Part shown: positions 60,377 through 64,000 of the stretch, one piece after another
Layout: every line of letters starts with the position of its first letter
Numbering within the stretch: the stretch's first letter is position 1
From: Rhabditoides inermis
Lineage: Eukaryota; Nematoda; Chromadorea; Rhabditida; Rhabditidae
Direction: 5' to 3'
Length of the DNA stretch: 64,000 nucleotides
Assembly: GCA_963966185.1 (NCBI GenBank)
Contig: CAWZYM010000242.1
Span: 848,001-912,000 of the forward strand
Made by a program: the position numbers and the translations under genes
The notes under the pieces: generated by a model
Databases searched by the model: none
What the model saw: the letters and a program-made list of their open reading frames with translations, nothing else
Told to the model about the DNA's origin: nothing

Positions 60377-62945
60377 CATGCAAATTACGTCGATGCATGT
60401 GATTCATTTGAATCTTTCGCTATTTGTGCGCATTGTCCTGTTCAGCGAGCACATGAGGGACAGAAAATAGAGTGCCTTCAATTATCTGACAGTCTCCCAT
60501 GTCATTCCCTGATCTCCTAGAATAATCACATGCATGCAAATTACGTCGATGCATGTGATTCATTTGAATCTTTCGCTATTTGTGCGCATTGTCCTGTTCA
60601 GCGAGCACATGAGGGACAGAAAATAGAGTGCCTTCAATCATCTGACAGTCTCCCATGTCATTCCCTGATCTCCTAGAATAATCACATGCATGCAAATTAC
60701 GTCGATGCATGTGATTCATTTGAATCTTTCGCTATTTGTGCGCATTGTCCTGTTCAGCGAGCACATAAGGGACAGAAAAGAGAGTGCCTACTATCATCTG
60801 ACAGTCTCCCATGTCATTCCCTGATCTCCTAGAATAATCACATGCATGCAAATTACGTCGATGCATGTGATTCATTTGAATCTTCCGCTATTTGTGCGCA
60901 TTGTCCTGTTCAGCGAGCACATAAGGGACAGATAATAGAGTGCCTACTATCATCTGACAGTCTCCCATATCATTCCCTGATCTCCTAGAATAATCACATG
61001 CATGCAAATTACGTCGATGCATGTGATTCATTTGAATCTTTCGCTATTTGTGCGCATTGTCCTGTTCAGCGAGCACATGAGGGACAGAAAATAGAGTGCC
61101 TTCAATCATCTGACAGTTTCCCATGTCATTCTCTGATCTCCTAGAATAATCACGTGCATGCAAATTACGTCGTCGCTTGTGATTCATTTAAATCTTCCGT
61201 TATTTGTGCGCATTGTCCTGGTCAGCGAGCACATAAGGGACAGAAAATAGAGTGCCTACTTTCATCTGACAGTCTCCCATGTCATTCCCTGATCTCCTAG
61301 AATAATCACATGCATGCAAATTACGTCGTCGCTTGTGATTCATTTCAATCTTCCGTTATTTGTGCGCATTGTCCTGGTCAGCGAGCACATAAGGGACAGA
61401 AAATAGAGTGCCTACTTTCATCTGACAGTCTCCCATGTCATTCCCTGATCTCCTAGAATAATCACATGCATGCAAATTACGTCGTCGCTTGTGATTCATT
61501 TCAATCTTCCGTTATTTGTGCGCATTGTCCTGTTCAGCGAGCACATAAGGGACAAAAAATAGAGTGCCTACTTTCATCTGACAGTCTCCCATGTCATTCT
61601 CTGATCTCCTAGAATAATCACATGCATGCAAATTACGTCGTCGCTTGTGATTCATTTCAATCTTCCGTTATTTGTGCGCATTGTCCTGTTCAGCGAGCAC
61701 ATAAGGGACAGAAAATAGAGTGCCTACTTTCATCTGACAGTCTCCCATGTCATTCCCTGATCTCCTAGAATAATCACATGCATGCAAATTACGTCGTCGC
61801 TTGTGATTCATTTCAATCTTCCGTTATTTGTGCGCATTGTCCTGTTCAGCGAGCACATAAGGGACAGAAAATAGAGTGCCTACTTTCATCTGACAGTCTC
61901 CCATGTCATTCTCTGATCTCCTAGAATAATCACATGCATGCAAATTACGTCGTCGCTTGTGATTCATTTCAATCTTCCGTTATTTGTGCGCATTGTCCTG
62001 TTCAGCGAGCACATAAGACATAAGGGACAGAAAATAGAGTGCCTACTTTCATCTGACAGTCTCCCATGTCATTCTCTGATCTCCTAGAATAATCACGTGC
62101 ATGCAAATTACGTCGTCGCTTGTGATTCATTTCAATCTTCCGTTATTTGTGCGCATTGTCCTGTTCAGCGAGCACATAAGGGACAGAAAGTAGAGTGCCT
62201 ACTTTCATCTGACAGTCTCCCATGTCATTCCCTGATCTCCTAGACTAATCACATGCATGCAAATTACGTCGATGCATGTGATTCATTTGAATCTTCCGTT
62301 ATTTGTGCGCATTGTCCTGTTCAGCGAGCACATAAGGGACAGAAAGTAGAGTGCCTACTATCATTTGACAGTCTCCCATGTCAATCCCTGATCTCCTAGA
62401 ATAATCACATGCATGCAAATTACGTCGATGCATGTGATTCATTTGAATCTTCCGCTATTTGTGCGCATTGTCCTGTTCAGCGAGCACATAAGGGACAGAA
62501 AATAGAGTGCCTACTATCATCTGACAGTCTCCCATGTCATTCTCTGATCTCCTAGAATAATCACATGCATGCAAATTACGTCGATGCATGTGATTCATTT
62601 GAATCTTCCGCTATTTGTGCGCATTGTCCTGTTCAGCGAGCACAAAAGGGAGAGAAAATAGAGTGCCTACTATCACCTGATAGTCTCCCATGTCATTCCC
62701 TGATCTCCTAGAATAATCACATGCATGCAAATTACGTCGATGCATGTGATTTATTTGGATCTTTCGCTATTTGTGCGCATTGTCCGGTTCAGCGAGCACA
62801 TAAGGGACAGAAAATAGAGTGCCTACTATCATCTGACAGTCTCCCATGTTATTCTCTGATCTCCTAGAATAATCACATGCATGCAAATTACGTCGATGCA
62901 TGTGATTCATTTGAATCTTCCGCTATTTGTGCGCATTGTCCTGTT
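60377..62945. repeat. 156-bp satellite array, right part
   Basis: There are 16 complete monomers from 60378 to 62880 and a 65-bp fragment to 62945. The total is 16 x 156 plus 7, the extra bases being a 7-bp duplication (ACATAAG) at about 62010. Monomers are of the unordered kind seen at 43.8-49.4 kb; no eight-monomer unit is present. An open frame at 60194-60520 joins LTR and satellite and is not a gene. Confidence 0.97.
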
Positions 62946-64000
62946 GTCGCATTTACAAGTTGAAAAGTTTGCCCAGACTAGTAGAATCACCATCGCACAC
63001 ATTCTCAAGTCAGGGTTGGGCACAATGATTTTATAAGGATTATTGACTCATGTATATTACATCAATGGTTACGCAGTTGCTAGAAAATAGTACAATCTAT
63101 CATAGAACAGTATGGATACCTAACATCATGAAACAAGCAGAGTGAGGGAAAGGAACATGGCTGGTCGGGGATATATTCAGATCGGGGATGGAGGAGGAAC
63201 ATGAGGAGAGAATAAGAACATGAGGCGGAGGCCACTGGGGTGGGGATTTCCCCAGCCCTCTATATCTAGCACGGGGAGAAATACTCAATCAAGAAAGGTG
63301 GCGAGGCTACCAAGTTATACACTACAAGGCCCCCGATACTACATCCACTCAATCCTTTCTAATCAATCTATCAAAGACATAATGTACAATGGGGTAGGTC
63401 CTATCTCTGATACCTGGAATCCTCCTCGGTCCGATGTCTCGACGAATCCTATCCGTGGTCCGTTTCATTCCGTTCAGCAAATCGGTTGATCATCCATCGT
63501 CAATCAATCTTCTGCCCTCTCATCCGAGGGACTTCAGACGCAGCGAATACAGCAACATACTGGACTCATATAGAGCCTCAAGACTTCTTTGATACATAGT
63601 GAAGACTACTTTATGAAGATAATGACTAATAATATTCAAAGATAATGAATTGTGTTAATGACTCTTCTTCATGCTAATTGACTACGGCTAGATTGCATTG
63701 TGGCCCTTTTGACTATTCCTTGCACACAGTACTTTCCGTGCACAGGCAACGACTCGTTTCGAATCGACTAGACTGCGATCAACTGACTTGGCTCTCCAGG
63801 CCTGAACCGACTGAATTTCAACAATACGAAATCGCCGGCGGCTGCGTATCGCGAGCTGATAGGAAGCAAACTGCCGGGCGCGATGAACACCGGTAAATTA
63901 CGGTCGCACTATGTCGCAATAGTGAGCGTAAAACACCATGGATGGCGTATTTTGGCTATTTTATAACAGTCGTGGCTGTAGCCGCGACACTCCCGACTCT
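62946..64000. other. Non-satellite flank, no gene recognised
   Basis: The last monomer stops after GTCCTGTT and unrelated sequence follows. About 1050 bp hold only short open frames on either strand (up to 89 codons at 63220-63489) with nothing recognisable. The last about 100 bp are richer in CpG and contain CCGCGACACTCCCGAC, which might be the edge of another repeat, but I cannot support that. No RNA gene is seen. Confidence 0.7.

Noticed and set aside
63242..63253. GGGGATTTCCCC, a perfect NF-kappaB-type palindrome
   Set aside because: A single site in unannotated sequence without a nearby gene or cluster; chance is likely enough.
63900..64000. Possible LTR edge of another element (CCGCGACACTCCCGAC)
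   Set aside because: Only the window end is seen, there is no second LTR or coding sequence, and similarity is by impression only.

Overview
This window is eukaryotic, not bacterial. It has no operons and almost no host genes. It is dominated by one tandem satellite whose monomer is 156 bp, and a complete, very young Ty3/gypsy-type LTR retrotransposon is inserted in it. The organism is probably an invertebrate animal, judged by the gypsy-like AGT...ACT LTR ends, the 4-bp target duplication and short AG/GT-bounded introns that look possible in the leader. I cannot name a species.

Layout: 1-49428 is satellite (about 317 monomers). 49425-49428 and 60373-60376 are the CATG target-site duplication. 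49429-60372 is the retrotransposon, lying on the minus strand. 60377-62945 is more satellite (16.4 monomers). 62946-64000 is non-satellite sequence with no gene I can support. The satellite has a clear higher-order organisation: an 8-monomer (1248 bp) unit with a 9-monomer (1404 bp) variant, larger repeats of about 5.3-5.45 kb, a recurring divergent block of 11-13 monomers, and less ordered tracts at 21959-27.57 kb and 43.8-49.4 kb and near the right edge. Many monomers carry a 9-bp dyad (CACATGCAT / ATGCATGTG) around a POU-type octamer. Monomer length, dyad and higher-order structure fit a centromeric or pericentromeric satellite, but sequence alone cannot prove this.

The element reads from the right LTR (its 5' LTR) to the left LTR (its 3' LTR). 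The LTRs differ by one inserted base in 493. Order in the sense direction: 5' LTR with TATA box, primer-binding site, an unusually long (2.6 kb) leader, ORF1 (Gag with two zinc knuckles plus aspartic protease plus the protease-RT spacer), a short overlap with a candidate +1 frameshift heptamer, ORF2 (reverse transcriptase, RNase H, integrase), a 640-bp untranslated tail with a 10-bp minisatellite, a polypurine tract, and the 3' LTR. All catalytic residues I checked are present and no env is visible. The copy may therefore be competent, apart from a possible one-base lesion at the start of gag.

The most unusual points are: a protease encoded in the Gag frame, so that the frameshift controls only RT/integrase; a frameshift site matching a known +1 slippery class; a leader with exon-like segments and a duplicated 75-bp motif; and integration exactly in the palindromic core of the satellite dyad.
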